Below are positions 43,727 through 51,877 of a stretch of 64,000 nt of DNA, in pieces. The translations under genes and the position numbers were made by a program. The stretch covers positions 1,922,001 to 1,986,000 of the forward strand of contig NZ_JAPEOB010000002.1 in assembly GCF_026341775.1 (NCBI RefSeq), read 5' to 3'. The first letter of the stretch is position 1. Each line of letters begins with the position of its first letter. The stretch comes from Streptomyces sp. NBC_00654 (GTDB taxonomy: Bacteria > Actinomycetota > Actinomycetes > Streptomycetales > Streptomycetaceae). The notes under the pieces are model-generated. The model did no database searches. It was not told the DNA's origin and saw nothing but the letters and a program-made list of their open reading frames with translations.

Positions 43727-44704
43727 TCATCGTGCCCCGTAGACCGGCGCGGCCGGCTCCGCTTCGGCCAGCAGGCGGCGGGCCGCGGCGCCCGCCTCGG
43801 CCGGGGACCAGCGTGCGCCCCGGTCCGCGGTGGGCCCCGGGCGCCAGCCCTCCATGACGGTGATCCGGCCCGCCTCGGCCTCGAAGACGCGTCCGGTGAC
43901 CCCGGCGCTCGCGGCCGAGCCGAGCCACACCACCAGCGGCGACACGTTCTCGGGGGCCATCGCGTCGAAGGCCCCCGGCTCCGGTGCCGCCATCGTCGCG
44001 GCGAAGGTCTGCTCGGTCATCCGGGTCCGGGCCGCCGGGGCAAGGGCGTTGACCTGGACTCCGTACCGTCCCAGTTCCTCGGCCGCGACCAGGGTGAGGC
44101 CGAGGATCCCGGCCTTCGCGGCGGTGTAGTTGCCCTGCCCGACACTGCCGAGCAGGCCCGCGCCCGAGCTGGTGTTGATGACCCGGGCCACGGGGGTGCG
44201 GCCGTTCCTGGACTCGGCCCGCCAGTGGGCCGCCGCGTGTTTCAGGGGCAGGAAGTGGCCCTTGAGGTGGACCCGCAGCACCGCGTCCCAGTCGTCCTCG
44301 TCGAGGTTGACCAGCATCCGGTCCCGCAGGAAGCCCGCGTTGTTCACCAGGGTGTCGAGCCGGCCGAACGCCTCCAGGGCCGTGGTGACCAGCGAGGACG
44401 CGCCCGCGGTCGTGGCGATGTCGCCCCGGTGGGCGACGGCCTCACCGCCCGCCGCCACGATCTCGTCGACGACCTCCCGGGCGGGTCCGGCGCCGCCCCC
44501 GTGCCCGGACGCCCCGTCGGCTCCGCCGTCCACTCCCTCTCCGTCCGCTCCCCCGTCGCCCGCGAGTCCGACGCCGAGGTCGTTGACGACGACCTTGGCC
44601 CCTTCGGCGGCGAAGGCCAGGGCGTGGGCCCGGCCCAGTCCCCGCCCGGCGCCCGTCACGGCGACGACGCGGCCCGCGCAGAGTCCGGCACTGCTGGTGG
44701 TCAT
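43727..44704 (-). CDS. SDR oxidoreductase, MFE-2-type (3R)-hydroxyacyl-CoA dehydrogenase
   Basis: A 325-residue short-chain dehydrogenase. The cofactor motif VTGAGRGLGRAHALAFAAEGAK and the following VVNDLG segment are typical of the dehydrogenase part of multifunctional enzyme 2 and of actinobacterial Hsd4A-like proteins. Catalytic Ser, Tyr and Lys are in INTSSGAGLLGSVGQGNYTAAKAG. After NDLG there is a Gly/Asp-rich insertion longer than I would expect. It probably oxidises a 3-hydroxyacyl-CoA derived from a sterol side chain or ring fragment. It is divergent from echA20 across the candidate operator, which places it in the sterol-type cluster. The start is the ATG at 44704 (GGGAGCC upstream). 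Confidence 0.85.
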   Translation of the reverse strand: MTTSSAGLCAGRVVAVTGAGRGLGRAHALAFAAEGAKVVVNDLGVGLAGDGGADGEGVDGGADGASGHGGGAGPAREVVDEIVAAGGEAVAHRGDIATTAGASSLVTTALEAFGRLDTLVNNAGFLRDRMLVNLDEDDWDAVLRVHLKGHFLPLKHAAAHWRAESRNGRTPVARVINTSSGAGLLGSVGQGNYTAAKAGILGLTLVAAEELGRYGVQVNALAPAARTRMTEQTFAATMAAPEPGAFDAMAPENVSPLVVWLGSAASAGVTGRVFEAEAGRITVMEGWRPGPTADRGARWSPAEAGAAARRLLAEAEPAAPVYGAR

Positions 44705-44739
44705 CTCGGCTCCCCTGGTTGGCGATGCGGTGGCAGGCT

Positions 44740-44778
44740 GCTACCTTCCACCTAACAAATGTTTGGTGGAAAGGTAGC
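44740..44778. promoter_or_regulatory. Candidate KstR2-type operator 1
   Basis: The core CCTAACAAATGTTTGG (44751-44766) is a near-perfect dyad, and its flanks extend the symmetry (GCTACC-TTCCACC on the left, GGTGGAAA-GGTAGC on the right) over 44740-44778. It lies between the divergent SDR and echA20 genes. Fifteen of 16 core bases match the reverse complement of operator 2. Confidence 0.7.
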
Positions 44779-44788
44779 TGATCCGCTC

Positions 44789-45538
44789 ATGGGTGTCTCC
44801 ACCTCACGGCCCGCCGAGGGCGTCCTCACCGTCACCGTCGACTTCCCGCCCGTCAACGCCCTGCCCGTGCGGGGCTGGTACGACCTGGCCGACGCACTGC
44901 GCGCGGCCGGCCGCGACCCCGGGGTCCGCTGCGTGGTGCTGACCGCGGCGGGGCGCGGCTTCAACGCGGGTGTCGACATCAAGGAGATCCAGCGCGACCC
45001 CGGTCAGGACGCCCTGATCGGCGCCAACCGCGGCTGCTTCGAGGCGTTCGCGGCGGTGTACGAGTGCGAGGTGCCGGTCGTCGCCGCCGTGCACGGCTTC
45101 TGCCTCGGCGGCGGCATCGGGCTCGTCGGCAACGCCGACGCGATCGTGGCGAGCGAGGACGCCACCTTCGGGCTGCCGGAGCTGGACCGCGGCGCGCTCG
45201 GTGCGGCCACCCATCTCGCGCGGCTGGTTCCCCAGCATCTGATGCGGACGCTGTACTACACCTCACGCACCGTCACGGCGGCCGAACTGCACGCCCACGG
45301 CTCGGTCTGGCGGGTCGTCCCGCGCGACGGGCTGGACGCGGCTGCCCTGGAACTGGCCGGCGAGATCGCCCGCAAGGACGGGCATCTCCTGCGGCTCGCC
45401 AAGGCCGCCATCAACGGCATCGATCCCGTGGACGTACGCCGCAGCTACCGCTTCGAGCAGGGCTTCACCTTCGAGGCCGGACTCAGCGGCAGCGCCGGCC
45501 GCGTCCGCGACACCTTCGGCAAGGAGGCACGACCGTGA
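44789..45538 (+). CDS. echA20: HIEC-CoA hydrolase (EchA20-type crotonase)
   Basis: A crotonase-family enzyme of 249 residues. In mycobacteria EchA20 hydrolyses ring D of the sterol-derived bicyclic CoA ester HIEC-CoA. Segments matching that enzyme closely are VTVDFPPVNALPVRGWYDLADAL, GRGFNAGVDIKEIQR, IGANRGCFEAFAAVYECEVPVVAAVHGFCLGGGIGLVGNADAIVAS (in part) and DRGALGAATHLARLVPQHLMR; the comparison is from memory. I chose ATG 44789 because the earlier in-frame ATG at 44759 is inside the operator. Its stop overlaps ipdA (GTGA), so echA20-ipdA-ipdB-ipdC form one translationally coupled operon. Confidence 0.9.
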   Translation: MGVSTSRPAEGVLTVTVDFPPVNALPVRGWYDLADALRAAGRDPGVRCVVLTAAGRGFNAGVDIKEIQRDPGQDALIGANRGCFEAFAAVYECEVPVVAAVHGFCLGGGIGLVGNADAIVASEDATFGLPELDRGALGAATHLARLVPQHLMRTLYYTSRTVTAAELHAHGSVWRVVPRDGLDAAALELAGEIARKDGHLLRLAKAAINGIDPVDVRRSYRFEQGFTFEAGLSGSAGRVRDTFGKEARP

Positions 45539-46404
45539 CCGACAAGACGATGACGCCCGAGGATGTCGTCGCCCGGCTCCGCAGCGGGATGACGATCGGC
45601 ATCGGCGGCTGGGGGTCGCGCCGCAAGCCGATGGCGCTCGTGCGCGCCCTGCTCCGGTCCCCGGTCACCGATCTCACCGTGATCTCCTACGGCGGCCCCG
45701 ATGTCGGCCTGCTGGCCGCCGCGGGCCGGATCCGCACCCTGGTCGCCGCGTTCGTCACGCTCGACTCGATCCCTCTCGAACCGCACTTCCGCGCGGCCCG
45801 GCAGCAAGGGGCGTTCGAGCTGCGGGAGATCGACGAGGCGATGTTCATGTGGGGTCTGCACGCCGCCGCGAACCGGCTGCCGTTCCTGCCGGTGCGGGCG
45901 GGGCTGGGATCCGATGTGATGCGGGTCAACCCCGGTCTGCGTACGGTGACTTCGCCGTACGAGGACGGCGAGGAGTTCGTCGCGATGCCGGCCCTGCGGA
46001 TGGACGCGGCCCTGGTCCACGTCAACCGGGCGGACCGGCTCGGCAACGGCCAGTACCTGGGCCCCGATCCGTACTTCGACGACCTGTTCTGCGAGGCCGC
46101 CGACACCGCGTACCTCTCCTGCGAACGGCTCGTCGGGACCGCCGAGCTGACCGAGGGGGCCGCTCCGCAGACCCTCCTGGTCAAACGGCACTCCGTCACC
46201 GGTGTCGTCGAGACGCCGAACGGGGCGCACTTCACCTCCTGTGTGCCCGACCACCCCCGCGACGAGGCGTTCCAGAAGGCGTACGCCGCGGCCGCCGCCG
46301 ACCCCGGGGCCTGGGCCGCGTTCAGCGAACGCTTCCTGCCCGCGCGGGGCGACGAGAAGAGCTACCAGAGCGCCGTCCGGACCTGGCACGAGGAGCAGAT
46401 GTGA
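45535..46404 (+). CDS. ipdA: COCHEA-CoA hydrolase alpha subunit (IpdA)
   Basis: Alpha subunit of the IpdAB complex, which in mycobacteria and rhodococci opens the last sterol ring (COCHEA-CoA) by hydrolysis. It is related to class I CoA transferases. The 289-residue length fits IpdA. The start VTDKTMTPEDVVARLRSGMTIGIGGWGSRRKPMALVRALL has the CoA-transferase glycine loop, and VISYGGPDVGLLAAAG and MRVNPGLRTVTSPYEDGEEFVAMPAL are typical of this branch. The GTG at 45535 overlaps the echA20 stop, and its own stop overlaps ipdB. Confidence 0.9.
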   Translation: MTDKTMTPEDVVARLRSGMTIGIGGWGSRRKPMALVRALLRSPVTDLTVISYGGPDVGLLAAAGRIRTLVAAFVTLDSIPLEPHFRAARQQGAFELREIDEAMFMWGLHAAANRLPFLPVRAGLGSDVMRVNPGLRTVTSPYEDGEEFVAMPALRMDAALVHVNRADRLGNGQYLGPDPYFDDLFCEAADTAYLSCERLVGTAELTEGAAPQTLLVKRHSVTGVVETPNGAHFTSCVPDHPRDEAFQKAYAAAAADPGAWAAFSERFLPARGDEKSYQSAVRTWHEEQM

Positions 46405-47153
46405 GCACCGAAGCCGCCGCGGGAACCGTCACCCGGGCCGAGTACTGCGTGATCGCGTGCGCCGAGGCCTGGCGCGGCGACGGTGAGGTGCTCGCCAGTC
46501 CGATGGGCCTGATCCCGTCCCTGGGGGCCCGTCTCGCCAAGCGCACCTTCTCCCCCGATCTGCTGCTCACCGACGGCGAGGCGATGATCGTCGGGCTCGA
46601 CGGCACTCCGGAGGGCTGGCTGCCCTACCGTCAGCATCTGGCCATGGTCACCGGCGGCAAGCGGCACGTGATGATGGGCGCGAGCCAGATCGACCGTTTC
46701 GGCAACCAGAACATCTCCTGCGTGGGCGACTGGGAGCGGCCCGCCCGCCAGTTGCTCGGAGTACGCGGCGCACCGGTCAACACCCTGAACAATCCGGTCA
46801 GTTACTGGATTCCGCGGCATTCCCTCCGGGTGTTCGTCGAGCGGGTCGACATGGTCTGCGGAGTGGGGTACGACCGGGCCGCGGCGGCGGGTCCGTCCGC
46901 GACGCGCTTCCACCGCATCCCGCGGGTCGTCAGTGATCTCGGGGTCTTCGACTTCGCGACCCCGGACCGTTCCATGCGGCTCGCCTCGGTGCACCCGGGT
47001 GTCACCGCCGGGCAGGTCCGCGAGGCAACCGGTTTCGCGCTGACGGTCGCGGACGACGTCCCCCTCACCCGTGAGCCGACCGCCGGGGAGCTCCGTCTGA
47101 TCCGTGAGGTCATCGACCCCGCGGGCGCCCGTGAGCGCGAGGTGCGGTCCTGA
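46401..47153 (+). CDS. ipdB: COCHEA-CoA hydrolase beta subunit (IpdB)
   Basis: Beta subunit of the IpdAB ring-opening hydrolase, 250 residues. Family segments are VTRAEYCVIACAEAWRGDGEVLASPMGLIPSLGARLAK (in part), GWLPYRQHLAMVTGGKRHVMMGASQIDRFGNQNIS and NTLNNPVSYWIPRHS. The DRFGNQN segment is typical of CoA-transferase beta chains. The GTG at 46401 overlaps the ipdA stop, and its TGA overlaps the ATG of ipdC. Adjacent, coupled alpha and beta genes support a heteromeric enzyme. Confidence 0.9.
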   Translation: MSTEAAAGTVTRAEYCVIACAEAWRGDGEVLASPMGLIPSLGARLAKRTFSPDLLLTDGEAMIVGLDGTPEGWLPYRQHLAMVTGGKRHVMMGASQIDRFGNQNISCVGDWERPARQLLGVRGAPVNTLNNPVSYWIPRHSLRVFVERVDMVCGVGYDRAAAAGPSATRFHRIPRVVSDLGVFDFATPDRSMRLASVHPGVTAGQVREATGFALTVADDVPLTREPTAGELRLIREVIDPAGAREREVRS

Positions 47154-48193
47154 TGCGCACGGCCCTCACCGAACTCGTCGGTGTCCGGTATCCGATCGTG
47201 CAGACCGGCATGGGCTGGGTCGCCGGTCCCCGGCTGGTCACCGCCACCGCGCGGGCGGGCGCGCTCGGGATCCTGGCCTCCGCGACGATGACGACGGACC
47301 AGCTGCGCGCGGCGGTCCGGGAGGTCAGGTCCCGTACCGACGCGCCGTTCGGCGTGAATCTACGGGCGGACGCGGGGGACGCCCGCGAGCGGGTACGGAT
47401 CATCATCGACGAGGGGGTCCGGGTGGCGTCGTTCGCGCTGGCCCCGTCGAGGGAGCTGATCGCCGAGCTGAAGGACGCGGGGGTGGTGGTCGTCCCGTCG
47501 ATCGGGGCCCGGCGCCATGCGGAGAAGGTCGCGGCGTGGGGTGCGGACGCGGTGATCGTGCAGGGCGGCGAGGGCGGGGGGCACACCGGGGAGGTGGCGA
47601 CGACGGTCCTGCTGCCCCAGGTCGTCGACGCGGTGGACATCCCGGTGGTCGCGGCGGGCGGCTTCCACGACGGCCGGGGGCTGGTCGCGGCGCTGGCGTA
47701 CGGGGCGGCGGGCATCGCGATGGGGACCCGGTTCCTGCTGACGTCGGACTCGACCGTCCCGGACGCGGTGAAGGCGCGTTATGTGGCCGCGGGTGTCAAG
47801 GACATCACGGTCACCACGGCGGTGGACGGGCTCCCGCACCGGATGCTGCGTACGGACATGGTGGCCGCCCTGGAGCGGGCGGGGCGGGTACGGGCGCTGG
47901 CGCAGGCGGTGCGCCGGGCGTCGGGCTTCCGGCGGATCTCCGGGCTGAGCTGGCCCCGGATGCTGCGCGAGGGGCTGGCGGCGAAGCACGGGAAGGATCT
48001 GACCTGGAGCCAGATGCTGCTGGCCGCGAACACGCCGATGCTGCTGAAGGCGTCCATGGTGGACGGCCGCACCGACCTCGGGATCATGGCCTCGGGCCAG
48101 GTGGCGGGCCTGATCGAGGACCTGCCGAGTGTCGCGGACCTGGTGGAACGGATCATGGGCGAGGCCCGGGAGGCCCGCGCGGCGCTGCCGTAG
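47153..48193 (+). CDS. ipdC: IpdC-type flavin-dependent reductase (nitronate monooxygenase/NPD fold)
   Basis: A 346-residue FMN-binding barrel enzyme annotated in general databases as nitronate monooxygenase. In the KstR2 pathway IpdC reduces a ring double bond in a HIP-CoA intermediate. Flavin-binding motifs are PIVQTGMGWVAGPRLVTATARAGALGILAS, QGGEGGGHTGEVATTVLLPQV and PVVAAGGFHDGRGLVAALAYGAAGIAMGTRFLLT (in part). Position and coupling to ipdB make the pathway role more likely than nitronate oxidation, but that is inference. The start is the ATG at 47153. A strong terminator follows. Confidence 0.87.
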   Translation: MRTALTELVGVRYPIVQTGMGWVAGPRLVTATARAGALGILASATMTTDQLRAAVREVRSRTDAPFGVNLRADAGDARERVRIIIDEGVRVASFALAPSRELIAELKDAGVVVVPSIGARRHAEKVAAWGADAVIVQGGEGGGHTGEVATTVLLPQVVDAVDIPVVAAGGFHDGRGLVAALAYGAAGIAMGTRFLLTSDSTVPDAVKARYVAAGVKDITVTTAVDGLPHRMLRTDMVAALERAGRVRALAQAVRRASGFRRISGLSWPRMLREGLAAKHGKDLTWSQMLLAANTPMLLKASMVDGRTDLGIMASGQVAGLIEDLPSVADLVERIMGEAREARAALP

Positions 48194-48203
48194 GGATACG
48201 GAG

Positions 48204-48257
48204 AGGGGCGGGGACGGGGCGGCAGCCCCGAAAGGTCTGCGCCCCGTCCCCGCCCCG
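48204..48257. terminator. Bidirectional terminator between ipdC and the DEAD-box helicase gene
   Basis: GGGGCGGGGACGGGGC (48205-48220) pairs perfectly with GCCCCGTCCCCGCCCC (48241-48256), plus one more base pair inside, with an 18-base loop. Confidence 0.8.
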
Positions 48258-48276
48258 TAGAGCTGCCGACTGCCGG

Positions 48277-49950
48277 CTAGGCGGCCCGGCGGCCGCGCGC
48301 GGGGGCACCGCTGCGGCCCGAACCGGTACGGCCGGTTCCGGCGCCACGGGACTCGCCGCCGGAACGCGCGCCACCGCTGCCGTTGCCTCCGCGTACGGAA
48401 CCGGTCGCGCCACCGCGGGACTCGCCGCCGCCTCCCGCGCCCTGCGTGCCTCCGGCGCCGCCACCACCGCGGCGACCGCGGCCCCGGCTGCCCGAGCGGA
48501 AGCCGCCGCCGGTGCCCGAGCCCGCCGCCCCGCCCGACCGCGTGCGCGGCTTGGGCTGGGTGGGCTGGGGGACCTCGACGACGACCGCGACACCGGACGG
48601 CTCGCGCGCGCCGGTGATCCGGCTGAGCTCCTCGTCGCTCGACTTGATGCGGGTGGTGCGCGGGGCGATGCCCGCGTCCTGCATCAGCCGGGTCATCTCC
48701 CGCTTCTCCTCGGGCAGCACCAGCGTGACGACGCTGCCGGACTCCCCGGCGCGCGCCGTGCGCCCGCCGCGGTGGAGGTAGTCCTTGTGGTCGGTGGGCG
48801 GGTCCACGTTGACGACGAGGTCGAGGTCGTCGACGTGGATGCCGCGAGCCGCCACGTTGGTCGCGACGAGCGCGGTGACCTGGCCGTTCTTGAACTGGTC
48901 CAGGGTCCTGTTGCGCTGCGGCTGGGACCGGCCGCCGTGCAGGGCGGCTGCCCGTACACCGCTGGCGAGCAGCCGCTTGGCGAAGCGGTCGGCGGCGCGC
49001 TTGGTGTCGACGAACATGATCACCCGGCCCTCGCGGGCGGCGATCTTCGTGGCGACGGCCTTCTTGTCCGTCTCGTCCGCGACGTGGAGCACATGGTGCT
49101 CCATGGTGGTGACCGCGCCGGCGGACGGGTCGACGGAGTGCACGACCGGGTCGGTGAGGAACATCTTGACCAGCCGGTCGATGTTCTTGTCGAGGGTCGC
49201 GGAGAACAGCATCCGCTGTCCGTCCGGCTCGACCTGCTTGAGCAGCGCGACGACCTGCGGCATGAAGCCCATGTCGGCCATCTGGTCGGCCTCGTCGAGG
49301 ACGGTGATGGCGACCTGGTCGAGGCGGCAGTCGCCGCGCTCGATGAGGTCCTTGAGCCGGCCGGGGGTGGCGACGAGGACCTCGGCGCCCCGGCGCAGTG
49401 TGCCGGACTGCTTGCTGATCGACATGCCGCCGACGACGGTGGCGAGCCGCAGGTTCACGGAGGTCGCGTACGGGGTGAGGGCGTCGGTGACCTGCTGGGC
49501 GAGTTCGCGGGTCGGGACGAGGACGAGTGCCAGCGGGGCACGGGGCTCGGAGCGGCGTCCGGCGGTGCGGGCGAGCAGGGCCAGGCCGAAGGCGAGCGTC
49601 TTGCCGGAGCCGGTGCGGCCGCGGCCGAGGATGTCCCGGCCGGCCAGCGAGTTCGGCAGGGTGGCGCCCTGGATGGGGAAGGGCTCGGTGACGCCCTGTG
49701 CGGTGAGGGTCTTCAGCAGCGCCGCCGGCATGTCCAGCTCGGCGAACGCCTCGACCGCGGGCAGCGCGGGGGTCATGGTCTCCGGCAGGGCGAACTCGCC
49801 CTGGGGCGGTGTGGCGCGGCGGCGGGCGGGTGCCTTGCCGGAGCCGCGGCCGGAACCGGAGCCCTTGGCGTTCGTCTGTGCCGGGGCCGGGCCTCGTCCC
49901 CTGGTCGGTCGGGTGCGGGCCGGTCGGTCCTGGCGTTCGAAGCGGGTCAT
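48277..49950 (-). CDS. DEAD-box RNA helicase
   Basis: A 557-residue ATP-dependent RNA helicase. A basic, low-complexity N-terminal region of about 65 residues precedes the helicase core. The Q motif is AFAELDMPAALLKTL...EPFPIQ, motif I is GRTGSGKT at residues 111-118, motif Ia PTRELAQQ, motif II DEAD in ITVLDEADQMADMG, motif III SAT, and motif VI HRGGRTARAG. The C-terminal 130 residues are Arg/Gly/Ser-rich (RGG-like), typical of RNA-binding tails. The ATG at 49950 has AGGAGGG upstream. The cold-shock gene lies 178 bp upstream on the same strand. Both are RNA-structure modulators that respond to cold in many bacteria. Confidence 0.93.
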   Translation of the reverse strand: MTRFERQDRPARTRPTRGRGPAPAQTNAKGSGSGRGSGKAPARRRATPPQGEFALPETMTPALPAVEAFAELDMPAALLKTLTAQGVTEPFPIQGATLPNSLAGRDILGRGRTGSGKTLAFGLALLARTAGRRSEPRAPLALVLVPTRELAQQVTDALTPYATSVNLRLATVVGGMSISKQSGTLRRGAEVLVATPGRLKDLIERGDCRLDQVAITVLDEADQMADMGFMPQVVALLKQVEPDGQRMLFSATLDKNIDRLVKMFLTDPVVHSVDPSAGAVTTMEHHVLHVADETDKKAVATKIAAREGRVIMFVDTKRAADRFAKRLLASGVRAAALHGGRSQPQRNRTLDQFKNGQVTALVATNVAARGIHVDDLDLVVNVDPPTDHKDYLHRGGRTARAGESGSVVTLVLPEEKREMTRLMQDAGIAPRTTRIKSSDEELSRITGAREPSGVAVVVEVPQPTQPKPRTRSGGAAGSGTGGGFRSGSRGRGRRGGGGAGGTQGAGGGGESRGGATGSVRGGNGSGGARSGGESRGAGTGRTGSGRSGAPARGRRAA

Positions 49951-50071
49951 ACGGAATTGCCCTCCTGGGGGATTCCTGGGGTTACTGCGGGACTGCTGAG
50001 GACTGACTGGCGGACTGCTTGATGTGCGCCCCAGGATGCAGCACAAAGCAGGGTGTCCCCCGGACAGCACA

Positions 50072-50108
50072 AACCGGGGCCCGCACCTTCACGGTGCGGG
50101 CCCCGGTT
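50072..50108 (-). terminator. Terminator of the cold-shock gene
   Basis: AACCGGGGCCCGCACC (50072-50087) pairs perfectly with GGTGCGGGCCCCGGTT (50093-50108) over a 5-base loop, 20 bp after the cold-shock gene stop. Confidence 0.85.
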
Positions 50109-50128
50109 GCGAGGTACGCGTCCGGCAA

Positions 50129-50332
50129 TTAGGCCGGGACGATGTTCTCCGCCTGCGGGCCCTTCTGGCCCTGCGTGACGTCGAAGGAGACCTTCTGGCC
50201 CTCCTGGAGCTCACGGAAGCCCTGGGTGGCGATGTTGGAGTAGTGGGCGAAGACGTCGGCGCCGCCGCCGTCCTGCTCGATGAAGCCGAAGCCCTTTTCC
50301 GAGTTGAACCACTTCACGGTTCCAGTAGCCAT
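50129..50332 (-). CDS. cspA: Cold-shock domain protein
   Basis: A 67-residue single cold-shock domain protein that binds single-stranded RNA and DNA and acts as an RNA chaperone. The start [22 protein letters not shown] includes RNP-1 (KGFGFI), and DVFAHYSNI is RNP-2. The ending [10 protein letters not shown] is typical of Streptomyces Csp proteins. The ATG at 50332 follows AGGAGATTGAC. A leader of about 130 bases contains a hairpin with a T-rich tail, consistent with RNA-level control of cold-shock genes. Confidence 0.97.
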   Translation of the reverse strand: MATGTVKWFNSEKGFGFIEQDGGGADVFAHYSNIATQGFRELQEGQKVSFDVTQGQKGPQAENIVPA

Positions 50333-50431
50333 GTCAATCTCCTAAAAGAGGTGCAGTGCCGGAAATTCGCACTTTACGAATTCCAAGTCGCCGCATTGAG
50401 CCCCACCCGGAGAAAGCCGGAAAACAATAAA

Positions 50432-50460
50432 GCGCCTGAGGAAGCATTCCCGTCAGGCGC
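50432..50460 (-). promoter_or_regulatory. Hairpin with T-rich tail in the cold-shock leader
   Basis: On the - strand GCGCCTGA and TCAGGCGC form an 8-bp stem (50460-50453 with 50439-50432) with a 13-base loop, followed at once by TTTATTGTTTT. It resembles an intrinsic terminator about 100 bases upstream of cspA, on the same strand, so it may be a temperature-sensitive attenuator or leader element. Confidence 0.5.
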
Positions 50461-50514
50461 ACATAAAGTTCATGGGTACCAAAACTGCAACTGGACCACC
50501 GTAGCACGTCCTGT

Positions 50515-50548
50515 CGCCCGGCGGCGGATCACGTCCTGCCGCCGGGCG
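50515..50548 (-). terminator. Terminator-like hairpin after fadA6
   Basis: CGCCCGGCGGC (50515-50525) pairs with GCCGCCGGGCG (50538-50548), an 11-bp perfect stem with a 12-base loop. It lies 150 bp past the fadA6 stop and upstream of the cold-shock promoter. Confidence 0.5.
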
Positions 50549-50698
50549 GGGAACGTCGCTGACCAGGAGGGGTCCGGGGCCGTTTCCGGGGGGTTTCCGG
50601 GGTGGTGTCCGGAGTGGGTCCGCGTGCTGCCCCCGGAACGTTGGACGCCCGTTGTCCCAAGGTTCCCCGGCTGTTTTCCCCTGGCTCCGGGACCGGTG

Positions 50699-51856
50699 TC
50701 AGAGCCGTTCGATGATGGTGACGTTCGCCTGGCCGCCGCCTTCGCACATCGTCTGGAGGCCGTAGCGGCCGCCGGTGCGTTCCAGTTCGTGGAGAAGGGT
50801 CGTCATCAGTTTGGCGCCGGTCGCGCCGAGCGGGTGCCCGAGGGCGATCGCCCCGCCGTTGACATTGACCTTCTCCGGGTCGGCGCCGGTCTCCTTCAGC
50901 CAGGCCAGGACGACCGGCGCGAAGGCCTCGTTGATCTCGACGAGGTCGATGTCGTCGAGGGTGAGGCCGGTCTTCTTCAGTGCGTGGGCGGTGGCCGGGA
51001 TGGGGGCGGACAGCATCCGGATCGGGTCCTCGCCGCGCACGGAGAGATGGTGGATGCGGGCGCGCGGGGTGAGGCCGTGCTCGGCGACGGCCCGTTCGGA
51101 GGCGATCAGCAGGGCGGCGGCGGCGTCGGAGACCTGCGAGGAGCAGGCGGCGGTGATCGTGCCGCCGTCCACGACGGGCCTGAGCGCGGCCATCTTCTCC
51201 AGGGTGGTGTCGCGGCGCGGCCCCTCGTCGACGGTGACCTCCCCGTAGGCGACGGTTTCGCGGGCGAAGCGGCCCTCGTCGATGGCGCGGACCGCCCGCC
51301 GGTGGGAGCGCAGGGCGAACTCCTCCATGTCGCGGCGGCCGATGCCCCACTTCGCGGCGATGAGTTCGGCTCCGTGGAACTGGTTGACGGGTGCGTCGCC
51401 GTACCGGGCGCGCCAGCCCTCGCTGCCCGCGTAGGGGCCCTGGGTGAGGCCGAGGGGTTCGGCGGCCTGCCGGGAGGCGAACGCGATCGGGATCTGCGTC
51501 ATGTTCTGGGTGCCGCCGGCGACGACCAGGTCCTGGGTGCCGGAGAGGACGCCCTGGGCGGCGAAGTGGACGGCCTGCTGGGAGGAGCCGCACTGGCGGT
51601 CGATGGTGACGCCGGGGACCTCTTCGGGGAGTCCGGCCGCGAGCCAGGCGGTGCGGGCGATGTCGCCGGCCTGGGGCCCCACGGTGTCGAGGCAGCCGAA
51701 GACGACGTCCTCGACGGCCGCCGGGTCGATGCCGCTGCGGGCGACCAGGGCCTTGAGGACATGGGCGCCGAGGTCGGCGGGGTGGACGGCTCCGAGGCCT
51801 CCTTTGCGCCTGCCGACGGGGGTGCGTACCGCTTCGACGATGTAGGCCTCGGCCAT
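50699..51856 (-). CDS. fadA6: Acetyl-CoA acyltransferase (FadA6-type thiolase)
   Basis: A thiolase of 385 residues that cleaves a 3-ketoacyl-CoA with CoA. The nucleophile Cys is in VTIDRQCGSSQQAVHFAAQG near residue 90, the His in NVNGGAIALGHPLGATGA, and the second Cys in TMCEGGGQANVTI. QCGSSQQ and the CEGGGQAN ending match the sterol-associated FadA6/FadA5 group. It is the last gene of ipdF-kstR2-fadA6. In the pathway it would act on the chain formed after both rings are open. The start is the ATG at 51856, 21 bp after the kstR2 stop. Confidence 0.9.
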   Translation of the reverse strand: MAEAYIVEAVRTPVGRRKGGLGAVHPADLGAHVLKALVARSGIDPAAVEDVVFGCLDTVGPQAGDIARTAWLAAGLPEEVPGVTIDRQCGSSQQAVHFAAQGVLSGTQDLVVAGGTQNMTQIPIAFASRQAAEPLGLTQGPYAGSEGWRARYGDAPVNQFHGAELIAAKWGIGRRDMEEFALRSHRRAVRAIDEGRFARETVAYGEVTVDEGPRRDTTLEKMAALRPVVDGGTITAACSSQVSDAAAALLIASERAVAEHGLTPRARIHHLSVRGEDPIRMLSAPIPATAHALKKTGLTLDDIDLVEINEAFAPVVLAWLKETGADPEKVNVNGGAIALGHPLGATGAKLMTTLLHELERTGGRYGLQTMCEGGGQANVTIIERL

Positions 51857-51877
51857 GACTGCTGCTCCTTGGGTGGG

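Larger units (their letters stand above)
50333..50698. other. Region between the cold-shock gene and fadA6
   Basis: Contains the AT-rich cold-shock leader (to about 50480), its hairpin, a possible -10 element, and a terminator-like hairpin for the fadA6 operon. The part 50549-50698 is G-rich with repeated GTTTCCGGGG and TCCGGGG strings but no recognisable gene. Confidence 0.5.

Noticed and set aside
47153..48193. True nitronate monooxygenase
   Set aside because: The fold fits, but tight coupling to ipdA/ipdB within a sterol-type cluster makes the IpdC reductase role more likely.
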